From the NCBI GenBank assembly GCA_946406115.1, contig OX291545.1:1-64000 (forward strand): a DNA stretch of 64,000 nt. Reading direction: 5' to 3'. The notes beneath the pieces are model-generated. The model was not told the DNA's origin. It did no database searches and saw only the letters and a program-made list of their open reading frames with translations. The DNA comes from Apoda limacodes (lineage: Eukaryota > Arthropoda > Insecta > Lepidoptera > Limacodidae). How positions within the stretch are numbered: the stretch's first letter is position 1; each line of letters starts with the position of its first letter. The position numbers were made by a program, and so were the translations under genes. Positions 41,729-49,359 of this stretch are shown here, piece after piece.

Positions 41729-42652
41729 GGGGTACTTGCCAGGTAACCTCCTCGTGAGCCGGATTCTCGCCTGTCTCTTCGGGATACGTCCTGGGAGAAC
41801 GGCGAGGCTGGCCGGTGTACCCTGGGCATTGGTTGAGTAATTTTTGCTCAATTGCTCACCAATGGCAAATAACCTGGAACGGAGGACCGCTCAAATGGGC
41901 CCAATCGTGGGCTCGTTCGGATGCGGAGGCCGCTTGCGGCTAGGTGGTGGACTGTGGAGGGAGGGGGGTGTCTGGGCTTCCGGCTGGTCTGGGGCATCCA
42001 GCTTGTCTGGGCTTCCTTCCTTCCTTTCACGGCCGAGGTGGGGCCGCGGTGGGAGAGTTGTGTCGGTGTTTCGTTGCCGCTCAGCCTGTCCACCGCGGCT
42101 TTGGCAGGGTCGCTCTGCAGTTTGCGACATGGTGGAGCGCGTTGGGATGAGTGAGTGTCAGAGTCAGACTGCCACTCATTCTACCCACTGCGATCGGGGT
42201 GGGGCCGCGGGGGAAGAGTTGTGTTGGTGTATCGTTGCCTCTCAGCCTGTCCACCGCGGCCACAGCGGTACTGCACCGTTAATGCAGCATGGTTGGTAGG
42301 AGAGGGCGGGCCTGTGTCGCTTTGGTCCTGCCTGATGATCCTACCATTGGCGGCCGGCGTGCGTGATTGGCCTCACGCACGCCATTGCACTATGGTCGTC
42401 ACGGTCTGACACTGCTCTAGCGTTTCCCCTAGAGCAGTACGGTGGAGCCCAGCGGTCGAGCTGGGCAGCCCGGAGGCGAAGTGGTGAAATCTATCAGGAC
42501 CCCACTTCGCCGCCACTAAGGGCTTAGTTGGAAACCGGAGAGTTTTAGTGGGTATTCCTAGCATTTGTTGGGTGAGTCCCACACGCGTCTGCAGTCTAGC
42601 CAACTATGGATAGTCCGTAAATGGATTTCTCTTCGATAAAAAAAAAAAAAAA
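41729..42652 (+). mobile_element. Short ORF-less SART-related element C'
   Basis: About 910 bases plus a 15-base poly(A) (42638-42652), with telomere repeats on both sides. The last ~330 bases align with the C1 3' UTR in sequence and in hairpin positions. The first ~580 bases match nothing else here and hold an imperfect direct repeat of ~85 bases (about 42026-42115 and 42190-42275, around CAGCCTGTCCACCGCGGC). The 5' end folds into nested stems, GGGTAC/GTACCC and CTCGCC/GGCGAG. No frame resembles Gag or RT. Either a non-autonomous passenger or an internal deletion of an unseen family. Confidence 0.75.
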
Positions 42653-42686
42653 GGTTAGGTTAGGTTAGGTTAGGTTAGGTTAGGTT
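42653..42686. repeat. Telomere tract (TTAGG)n, 34 bp
   Basis: Perfect units between the C' poly(A) and the CCCCC start of C1; the last unit is cut to GGTT. Confidence 0.93.
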
Positions 42687-42771
42687 CCCCCTCGAGTGGT
42701 GTCCGCCTTGTCGTGGCGGGGGGGCTGAGTAGCGTCGGACAATCCAGTCCGGCGTGAAACTAAGAGTCACC
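42687..42771 (+). ncRNA. Candidate HDV-like self-cleaving ribozyme (C1)
   Basis: The first 85 bases can fold with the HDV order of pairings. P1: CCCCCTC (42687-42693) with seven G (42718-42724). P2: GGTGTC (42698-42703) with GTCACC (42766-42771), one mismatch. P3: GCC/GGC (42705-42707, 42715-42717) around a 7-base loop TTGTCGT. P4: CGTCGGAC/GTCCGGCG (42733-42740, 42747-42754). The J4/2 segment contains CTAAG, as in the HDV antigenome, offering a candidate catalytic C. P1.1 is not evident. P1 starts at the element's first base. Such ribozymes are known at the 5' ends of several non-LTR families. Confidence 0.5.
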
Positions 42772-43243
42772 TACTGTGGATCACGCCGACATTCCGTCGG
42801 TTGTGAATAGAGCGGAGCCTTCAAGGCCAGACTGCTCTGGTGGGTTGCTCCGAGTGGACTCTGTTCTCAGAGACCATGGCGGATGCATCATGGACGGGTC
42901 CGGCGGGCACTTTGCTGTGCAACTGGACAGGCTTTTGCCACCGTCGTGTCGTAACCCCGTCGCTAGGTGTCGTTGATCATGTCTAGCGGCCTAGTTAGGC
43001 GGGAACGAGGGGCTTGCCTTAGCTGGCCGGCCCGCGAGGAGTAAACCTCTATAATAAATCCTCAATTCTCGACGTTACGGTCCGTGACGTCGGGGTGCTC
43101 GAAAGAGCGGCTGGGGAGCTCATCAGCCACTAATGGCCAACCCTGGGAACCACCCGTCCTCCCAGGCGTATTAGGGTTATCGGGACATCACCGGATCTCT
43201 GTCCCGATGGACTGAATATTTCTCCGGTACTCGTGGGAATAGG
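42772..43243 (+). promoter_or_regulatory. C1 5' UTR downstream of the ribozyme-like fold
   Basis: No supported ORF. It contains a hairpin CGACGT/ACGTCG at 43070-43092 whose C2 counterpart changes in both arms. It is nearly identical to the C2 5' UTR although the ORF1s diverge. Confidence 0.6.
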
Positions 43244-45295
43244 ATGGAAAAAAAACAAACTAATACTACCTGCGAGATTGTTGGGGTCGGGGGGGAAAAT
43301 GAGAGAGTTAGGAGAGGGGGGGAGGGGGATAAAAAAAATAAAGACAACAAAAGAATGATGCTGCCAGAGTGCAGCGTGGTTATGGAACCATTGAAGATGA
43401 TCAGGAAGCGACCAAGTACACCACTTCCAGCTATGGATTACTTGGTCTCTGATGGAAGTGGGGACCAACGTGAGAGGGACAGGTCTCCTGTCAAGAAGGT
43501 TTCCCGGTCCAAAAATGGACGTGGTGGGGGAACCCACTACACTGGAGCAGCAAGAGCTCGTGCAGAATTGGGTGATCCTGAGTCCGACTCTGAATCGGAT
43601 TCATCGACTATTAATCACCCGGCACTGGTCAGCCCAACACTAAGCCCTGGACAGAAAGATTACTTAAAAGTGCCCACTAATGAGGCACTTATACAGGAGG
43701 CCGAGAGAAGCGCGGAGGCCCTGACTGAAGTCGCAAGGAAGTCAGGAAACCTCAAAGGCACTTGTGTTAAGTCTATAAAGGAGTCAGCAGCATCACTCCT
43801 TCAGGTTGTAAAGGAGTTGGCCGCGAAGTCGGCTTCAGACGAGGTCCGCCGGCTGCAAGCGGACAATAAGCGACTCCGTGGCCAGCTTAATACTCTGCAA
43901 GAGGAGGTGGTGGCTATCCGCCGTGCATTCTCCGAGCGCGAGAAGCCATACACTATAGCACAGCTGGCTGAACCTCGTGACAACGATCAAGACAGTGTCA
44001 CGCGCGAAGAATTCTTAAAAGTGATTGGGGGCCTTCAGAATGAGCTTCTGAAGCAAATCGGTGGCATGGTGTCGGCCCGTATTGACTGTCTCGAAATGGA
44101 TGGACGACTACTGCCGTCCCAAATCCGTCGACCACCTCTGGCTGCAGATGCGAGGCGGGCAAGAGCTGCGAATCCTGTTTCCGCTGATGTCGTTAATACA
44201 TCATTAATGGCACCGGCTAACCTGCCAAAGCGGGCAAAAGGGCAAACTAAGACAAAGAAGGTGGCCACTCCCCCTGTCCCTAAAGGCAAATCACTGGAGC
44301 CGGCGACGGACCTGACCCGCCCCCAAGGAAAGACACAGCCAGCAGAAGCAGGCACCTCAACCGCTGTGGACAGCGCCTTAATGTCAGAGGGATGGACTGC
44401 AGTGGGGAAGAAAACAAGGAAGCAGAGCCAGAAACCGACACCGCCGGCAAAGGCAACGCCACCTAAAACAAAACAGAGGCCGGTACCAGCAAAAAAGGCA
44501 CCCAAAACACCCAAGACCCAAGCGGTGGTCTTGGAGCTCACGTCGGAAGCGGTGACCAAGGGCGCTACCTATGCCAAGGCCATTGCTCAGGCCAAGCAGA
44601 GCGTCAGCCTCAAGGAACTTGGGATCGGTCCGGCAAAATTCCGGACTACAATGACGGGAGCCCGCCTGATTGAGCTGCCAAAGGAAGCAACGCCTGAACA
44701 GGCTGATGAGCTGGCTCAAAAGATCAGGGTGGCGTTGGGTGATGCAGCTAAGGTCACGCGCCCGACAAAAACGGCAGGTATCCGAGTCACAAACTTAGAT
44801 GACTCGGTGACTGCCGATGAACTGGGTGCTGCGTTGGCCGAAGCGGCTGCATGTCCGGTCAGCAAGTTGACAATTGGGGGACTCCGCGTTGGCCCTCAGG
44901 GAGCGGGAGCCGCTTGGTTGACCTGCCCGGTCGACATTGCCAAACGCTTGGCAAAAACTGGCAAAATTGTGGTGGGTTGGTGTCCCGCCACTATCAGTCT
45001 GGTGGACCAGCGCCCAATGCGGTGCTATAGATGCTTGGGTGTTGGCCACGCTGTGCAGAGGTGCAAATCCACCAAAGACCGCAGTGGGCTTTGTTTTCGT
45101 TGTGGGGTAGAGGGGCACAAGGCGGCGGGCTGTCAGGCAGCGCCAAAGTGCGCCGTCTGCACAGACGCTAAAAAGCCGGCAAACCACCGCATGGGAGGGA
45201 AGAGCTGTAACCCCCCTTCGGTGAAGGGACGCTTACAAACCATGGGAGGAAGGGCGCCAGCTGAGGCTGCCCAACTTGAGATGGAACACACTTAA
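43244..45295 (+). CDS. ORF1: Gag-like protein (C1)
   Basis: 683 residues from ATG (MEKKQTNTT) to the TAA that overlaps the ORF2 ATG. The first ~30 residues (including GVGGENERVRRGGEG) are nearly shared with C2. An acidic/Ser-rich segment follows, then a Leu/Lys/Glu-rich region (~145-225) that may form a coiled coil, a Lys/Pro/Thr-rich linker and the conserved R1-clade Gag region from ~425. Three zinc knuckles lie at 594-607, 617-630 and 636-655 with CX2CX4HX4C twice and CX2CX8HX6C. Expected to bind element RNA and, by analogy with SART1, target telomeric chromatin. Confidence 0.92.
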   Translation: MEKKQTNTTCEIVGVGGENERVRRGGEGDKKNKDNKRMMLPECSVVMEPLKMIRKRPSTPLPAMDYLVSDGSGDQRERDRSPVKKVSRSKNGRGGGTHYTGAARARAELGDPESDSESDSSTINHPALVSPTLSPGQKDYLKVPTNEALIQEAERSAEALTEVARKSGNLKGTCVKSIKESAASLLQVVKELAAKSASDEVRRLQADNKRLRGQLNTLQEEVVAIRRAFSEREKPYTIAQLAEPRDNDQDSVTREEFLKVIGGLQNELLKQIGGMVSARIDCLEMDGRLLPSQIRRPPLAADARRARAANPVSADVVNTSLMAPANLPKRAKGQTKTKKVATPPVPKGKSLEPATDLTRPQGKTQPAEAGTSTAVDSALMSEGWTAVGKKTRKQSQKPTPPAKATPPKTKQRPVPAKKAPKTPKTQAVVLELTSEAVTKGATYAKAIAQAKQSVSLKELGIGPAKFRTTMTGARLIELPKEATPEQADELAQKIRVALGDAAKVTRPTKTAGIRVTNLDDSVTADELGAALAEAAACPVSKLTIGGLRVGPQGAGAAWLTCPVDIAKRLAKTGKIVVGWCPATISLVDQRPMRCYRCLGVGHAVQRCKSTKDRSGLCFRCGVEGHKAAGCQAAPKCAVCTDAKKPANHRMGGKSCNPPSVKGRLQTMGGRAPAEAAQLEMEHT

Positions 45296-45297
45296 TG
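45293..45297 (+). promoter_or_regulatory. UAAUG stop-start overlap, ORF1 to ORF2
   Basis: TAA (45293-45295) and ATG (45295-45297) share one base. This is the motif shown in SART1 to allow ORF2 translation from a bicistronic RNA. The same motif is at 51319-51323 in D2. Confidence 0.82.
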
Positions 45298-48200
45298 CCA
45301 GGTCTCCATCTCAAGTTCCTGCAGTGCAACACTAACCACTCCGCGGCGGCGCAGGACCTCTTGTGTCAAACTGTCGCGGAGTGGGAAGTAGGCTTGGCGG
45401 TGGTGGCGGAGCCGTACTTCGTCCCATCGACTGCCAGCTGGTTGGCATCGACAGACGGCTCCGCTGCTATAATGGTAGCAACTGCTTCCTCGGCCCCCAC
45501 ACTTATCCTTAGGGAAAGGGGGCCGGGATTCGTGGTGGGGAAATGGGGAGAAGTAGTGGTCATTTCGACGTACTTCTCCCCAAACCGCAGTCGGGCGGAT
45601 TTTGATTCCTTCCTGACTGCGGTTGAGGGGGCAGTTCGGAGGGCATCTCCCCTCCCGGTGCTGGTGGCTGGGGACTTCAATGCCAAGTCCCGCAGTTGGG
45701 GATGTCCCAGCACAGACGCCCGGGGTGCTGATCTGGGGTCATGGGCATCAAGCCTAGGACTGCAGATCATCAACCGAGGGTCCGCCCCTACGTGCGTCCG
45801 GTGGCAGGGCACGTCAATAGTCGATGTGACCTTTGCCACCCCTGCCCTTGCCAGCCGTATCAACGACTGGCGGGTGGAAGAGAATGTGGAGACACTATCA
45901 GACCATCTATACGTCCGGTATGAGGTCTCCCCGGTGTCTAACGGGGCCCAATATAGCAGGGGTCCCATGGAGGTTGCCTTCCCAAGGTGGGCACTCACCA
46001 AGCTCCGCTCCGAAGTGGTGGAGGAGGCGGCGATGGTGAGAAGCTGGACTGATATACCAGCTCACCTCGCCGAGGACGCCGATGGCATGGCCGAGAATTT
46101 CGCAGAAGACCTACGAGCAGTCTGCGATGCGGCTATGCCGAGGACGCACGTCCTACCACATAGGCGACAGGTGTACTGGTGGACGCAGGAAATCTCTGAC
46201 CTGCGCTCTACCAGTATGAGGGCCAGGCGTGCCTACACACGCTGCCGCAGACGCGCCAACACCACACCCGACGAGGAACAAGACCTACGTCTGGAGTACA
46301 AAGAGGCCCAAAAAGCCCTGCGAGCTGAAATCCGCAGGGCAAAGGAGGAGTCATGGGAGCGTTTCATAGCGCTCCTAGACGACGACCCGTGGGGGCGTCC
46401 ATACAGGACGGTGAGGGGAAAATTCAAGTCACCCTCACCTTCCACGTCAACTATGGAAGGAGGACTTTTGAACAGAGTGCTGGGCACGTTGTTCCCGGAC
46501 CCTGGCCCATTTGAGCCCCCAAGAATGACGCCCCCAATGGCTCCTCCAGTTGAGCGGCAGGAAGGGCATCCAGTGTCGAATGGGGAGTTCGGCGCTGTGA
46601 TGCACCGGCTCCGGCGTAAGACGAAAGCGCCGGGGCCGGATGGTGTCCCAGCTAAGGTGCTGGCTTTAGCATTGGGACCCCTGGAAGAGCGATTCCGGGC
46701 GGTGCTCAATAAGTGCATCGCCACGGGCCGCTTTCCTAGGCGATGGAAAATGGGGAAGCTCTGTCTCCTCAGAAAGGATGGACGCCCCATCGACCACCCG
46801 TCGGCGTATAGGCCTTTGGTTCTGCTCGACGAGTCCGGGAAGTTCTTCGAGAAGGTTCTCGCTTTCCGGATCGTTGAGCATCTAGAGGGTGAGGGACCCA
46901 ACTTGAATGATTGTCAGTATGGGTTCCGAACTCGTCGGTCCACAGTGGACGCAATTGCCCATCTTAAGGGATGGACAGAGGCGGCCACTGCTCGTGGGGG
47001 GACTGTCGTTGCGGTGTCACTCGACATTCGCAACGCCTTCAACAGCCTCCCCCATGAATGTATAGTCGAGGCACTCCAATTTCATCAAGTGCCTCTGTAC
47101 CTGCGCGACCTCGTAGGGGACTATCTAAGTGGTCGGGAAGTCCTTTACGAAGGTACAGATAGAAGAGTTCAGTCATGGAAAATGGTGGCTGGTGTGCCCC
47201 AGGGTTCAGTGCTAGGACCACTACTCTGGAACCTGGGGTACAACTGGGTCCTGCGAGGCAGCCTCCTACCTGGAATGGAGGTTGTCTGCTTCGCCGACGA
47301 CACTCTAGTCGCGGCGAAATCAAAAACAGTGGAGGAGGCGGTCCGCCTTGCATCGGTCGGCACAACATTAGTTGTCAGGCGCATTCGCCTTCTCGGCCTG
47401 GAAGTGGCACTCGATAAAACGAAAGCCATAGCCTTCCAGGCCCCCCGTCGCAGAATCCCATCGGGGCTTCGTGTCCGAGTGGAGGGGACCAAAATCCCGG
47501 TCGATGGTCAACTCAAATACCTCGGCCTGGTACTTGACCCCCGGTGGAACTTCGAGGTGCACTTTAAGCTCCTCGCTCCTCGGTTGTGTGCCGCAGGAGC
47601 AGCACTCGGACGTCTCCTACCGAATGTTGGAGGACCGAATTCGGCGTGTCGTCGGCTGTACCACGGGATAATACGGTCGATGGCATTATACGGGGCCCCG
47701 ATCTGGGCGGAGTGCCTCTCCCCCCGAACGAGAGCCCTACTACGTAGTCCGCAGAAGGTGATAGCGGCCCGGGCCGTGCGCGCTTATCGCACGGTCAGCC
47801 ACCGGGCCGCCTGCGTCTTGGCAGGTGTGACCCCTTGGGATGTCGATGCGCGCGTGCATTCGCATATGCATCGATACCGGGTCGCTAGAAGGAATCGGGG
47901 GCACATACCTGCACCTAGAGAGGTGCGAAGGGCTCGAACACTGGCCCAGAGCAAAGCCCTGCGTCTGTGGAAGGAGGCACTCAATGTCCCAGCGGCCGGT
48001 CACTGGACGGTGGAGGCTATCCGTCCGGTATTGGAGGAGTGGGTTGGTCGCCGGCATGGCAGCCTCACATTCCGCCTGGTGCAGGTTTTGACTGGGCACG
48101 GTTGCTTCGGTCACTACCTGCACAAAGTTGCCAATCGGGAGGAAACGCCGCAGTGTCACCATTGCCGCGCTCCCGATGACACAGCTGAGCACACACTAGT

Positions 48201-48453
48201 GGAGTGCTCAGCCTGGCAAGAGCAGCGCAGCCAGCTAATGGCTGCCATAGGAGGCGCAAACCTGTCGCTGCCAAGCATGGTTCGAGCCATGCTCGATGGC
48301 GAGGCGGAATGGGAGGCTGTAGCCTCCTTCTGTGAGGACGTGATGTCGCAGAAGGAGGTCGCGGAGAGGGAACGCGAGCAAAATCCGCTCGCTCCTCCTC
48401 TCCGCCGCAAACGGGCGGGTAGAAGAAGGCGGGCCAATCTAGGTCCTGTCTAA
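45295..48453 (+). CDS. ORF2: endonuclease-reverse transcriptase (C1)
   Basis: 1052 residues, open. Endonuclease catalytic residues E39 (AEPYF), D127 and N129 (GDFNAK), D203 and H204 (SDHLY). RT motifs: APGPDGVPAK, YRPLVLLDESGK, QYGFRTRRST, D577 (SLDIRNAF), VPQGSVLG at 634-641 and FADD at 666-669, where F replaces the Y of family A. The C-terminal CCHC spans C954, C957, H966 and C971. The Arg-rich tail is similar in charge to A. No RNase H is seen. Clearly related to, but well diverged from, A ORF2. It would nick the telomere repeat and prime reverse transcription there. Confidence 0.94.
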   Translation: MPGLHLKFLQCNTNHSAAAQDLLCQTVAEWEVGLAVVAEPYFVPSTASWLASTDGSAAIMVATASSAPTLILRERGPGFVVGKWGEVVVISTYFSPNRSRADFDSFLTAVEGAVRRASPLPVLVAGDFNAKSRSWGCPSTDARGADLGSWASSLGLQIINRGSAPTCVRWQGTSIVDVTFATPALASRINDWRVEENVETLSDHLYVRYEVSPVSNGAQYSRGPMEVAFPRWALTKLRSEVVEEAAMVRSWTDIPAHLAEDADGMAENFAEDLRAVCDAAMPRTHVLPHRRQVYWWTQEISDLRSTSMRARRAYTRCRRRANTTPDEEQDLRLEYKEAQKALRAEIRRAKEESWERFIALLDDDPWGRPYRTVRGKFKSPSPSTSTMEGGLLNRVLGTLFPDPGPFEPPRMTPPMAPPVERQEGHPVSNGEFGAVMHRLRRKTKAPGPDGVPAKVLALALGPLEERFRAVLNKCIATGRFPRRWKMGKLCLLRKDGRPIDHPSAYRPLVLLDESGKFFEKVLAFRIVEHLEGEGPNLNDCQYGFRTRRSTVDAIAHLKGWTEAATARGGTVVAVSLDIRNAFNSLPHECIVEALQFHQVPLYLRDLVGDYLSGREVLYEGTDRRVQSWKMVAGVPQGSVLGPLLWNLGYNWVLRGSLLPGMEVVCFADDTLVAAKSKTVEEAVRLASVGTTLVVRRIRLLGLEVALDKTKAIAFQAPRRRIPSGLRVRVEGTKIPVDGQLKYLGLVLDPRWNFEVHFKLLAPRLCAAGAALGRLLPNVGGPNSACRRLYHGIIRSMALYGAPIWAECLSPRTRALLRSPQKVIAARAVRAYRTVSHRAACVLAGVTPWDVDARVHSHMHRYRVARRNRGHIPAPREVRRARTLAQSKALRLWKEALNVPAAGHWTVEAIRPVLEEWVGRRHGSLTFRLVQVLTGHGCFGHYLHKVANREETPQCHHCRAPDDTAEHTLVECSAWQEQRSQLMAAIGGANLSLPSMVRAMLDGEAEWEAVASFCEDVMSQKEVAEREREQNPLAPPLRRKRAGRRRRANLGPV

Positions 48454-48762
48454 TGATTCTACCAAAGGTGACCGGCGTGCGTGACTGGCCTCACGTACGC
48501 CATTGGCAAGGTCGCAACCGTCTAGGAACTGTTTTAGTGTTTCCCTAAAACAGATTCCTCAGGTGGAGCTCAACGTCTCGAGTTGGGCAGCCCGGGAACG
48601 AGGTGGTGAAATCGAACTACGCATCCCACCTCGTCCCAGCAAAGGGTAGAAGCAGGAAACCGGAGAGTTTTAGTGGGTATTACCAGCTAGCTGGGTGAGT
48701 CCCACACAAAGGTCACAGTCTAGCCAGCTGTGAACAAGTTCGTAAATGAATTTCTCTCCGTC
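48454..48762 (+). promoter_or_regulatory. C1 3' UTR with four conserved hairpins
   Basis: Stem-loops CTGTTTTAG/CTAAAACAG (48529-48553), GCTCAAC/GTTGGGC, ACGAGGTGG/CCACCTCGT and GTGGG/CCCAC within 48667-48707. Each is also paired in the C' copy with different bases in the arms. Probably recognised by the element's RT. Confidence 0.75.
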
Positions 48763-48779
48763 AAAAAAAAAAAAAAAAA

Positions 48780-48803
48780 GGTTAGGTTAGGTTGGCCTTC
48801 AAT
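48780..48803. repeat. Telomere remnant plus 8 extra bases before D2
   Basis: GGTTAGGTTAGGTTGG followed by CCTTCAAT, then the CCCCC start of the C-type 5' UTR. The eight bases match neither telomere nor C1 and may be non-templated or upstream transcript. Confidence 0.7.
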
Positions 48804-48888
48804 CCCCCTCGAGTGGTGTCCGCCTTGTCGTGGCGGGGGGGCTGAGTAGCGTCGGACAATCCAGTCCGGCGTGAAACTAAGAGACACC
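48804..48888 (+). ncRNA. Candidate HDV-like self-cleaving ribozyme (D2)
   Basis: Same fold as at 42687, but here P2 is perfect: GGTGTC (48815-48820) with GACACC (48883-48888). P1 is CCCCCTC with seven G, P3 is GCC/GGC around TTGTCGT, P4 is the long hairpin, and CTAAG lies in J4/2. Eight extra bases precede the predicted cleavage point. Confidence 0.5.
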
Positions 48889-49359
48889 TACTGTGGATCA
48901 CGCCGACATTCCGTCGGTTGTGAATAGAGCGGAGCCTTCAGGGCCAGACTGCTCTGGTGGATTGCTCCGAGTGGACTCTGTCCTCAGAGACCATGGCGGA
49001 TGCAGCATGGACGGGTCCGGCGGGCACTTTGCTGTGCAACTGGACAGGCTTTTGCCACCGTCGTATCGTAACCCCGTCGCTAGGTGTCGTTGAACATGTC
49101 TAGCGGCCTAGTTAGGCGGGAACGAGGGGCTTGCCTTAATTGGCCGGCCCGCGAGGAGTAAACCTCTATAATAAATCCTCAATTCTCAACGTTACGGTCC
49201 GTGGCGTTGGGGTGCTCGAAGAACGGCTGGGGAGTTCATCAGCCACTAATGGCCAACCCTGGGAACCACCCGTCCTCCCAGGCGTATTAGGGTTATCGGG
49301 ACATCACCGGATCTCTGTCCCGATGGACCGAATATTTCTCCGGTACTCGTGGGAATAGC
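48889..49359 (+). promoter_or_regulatory. D2 5' UTR
   Basis: Near-identical to 42772-43243. The hairpin at 49187-49209 is CAACGT/GCGTTG, compensating the C1 version. No ORF supported. Confidence 0.6.

Larger units (their letters stand above)
42687..48779 (+). mobile_element. SART-like retrotransposon C1, full length
   Basis: Complete element of a second family: 557-base 5' UTR, ORF1 (683 residues), ORF2 (1052 residues), ~309-base 3' UTR and a 17-base poly(A) (48763-48779) followed by GGTTAGG. Telomere repeats flank both sides. ORF1 and ORF2 overlap as TAATG, exactly as in Bombyx SART1. Both ORFs are open with all catalytic residues, so it is potentially autonomous. Confidence 0.93.

Noticed and set aside
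41844..42299. A 151-codon ORF in C'
   Set aside because: Gly/Trp/Ser-rich, spans the internal duplication, and has no similarity to Gag or RT. Treated as non-coding.
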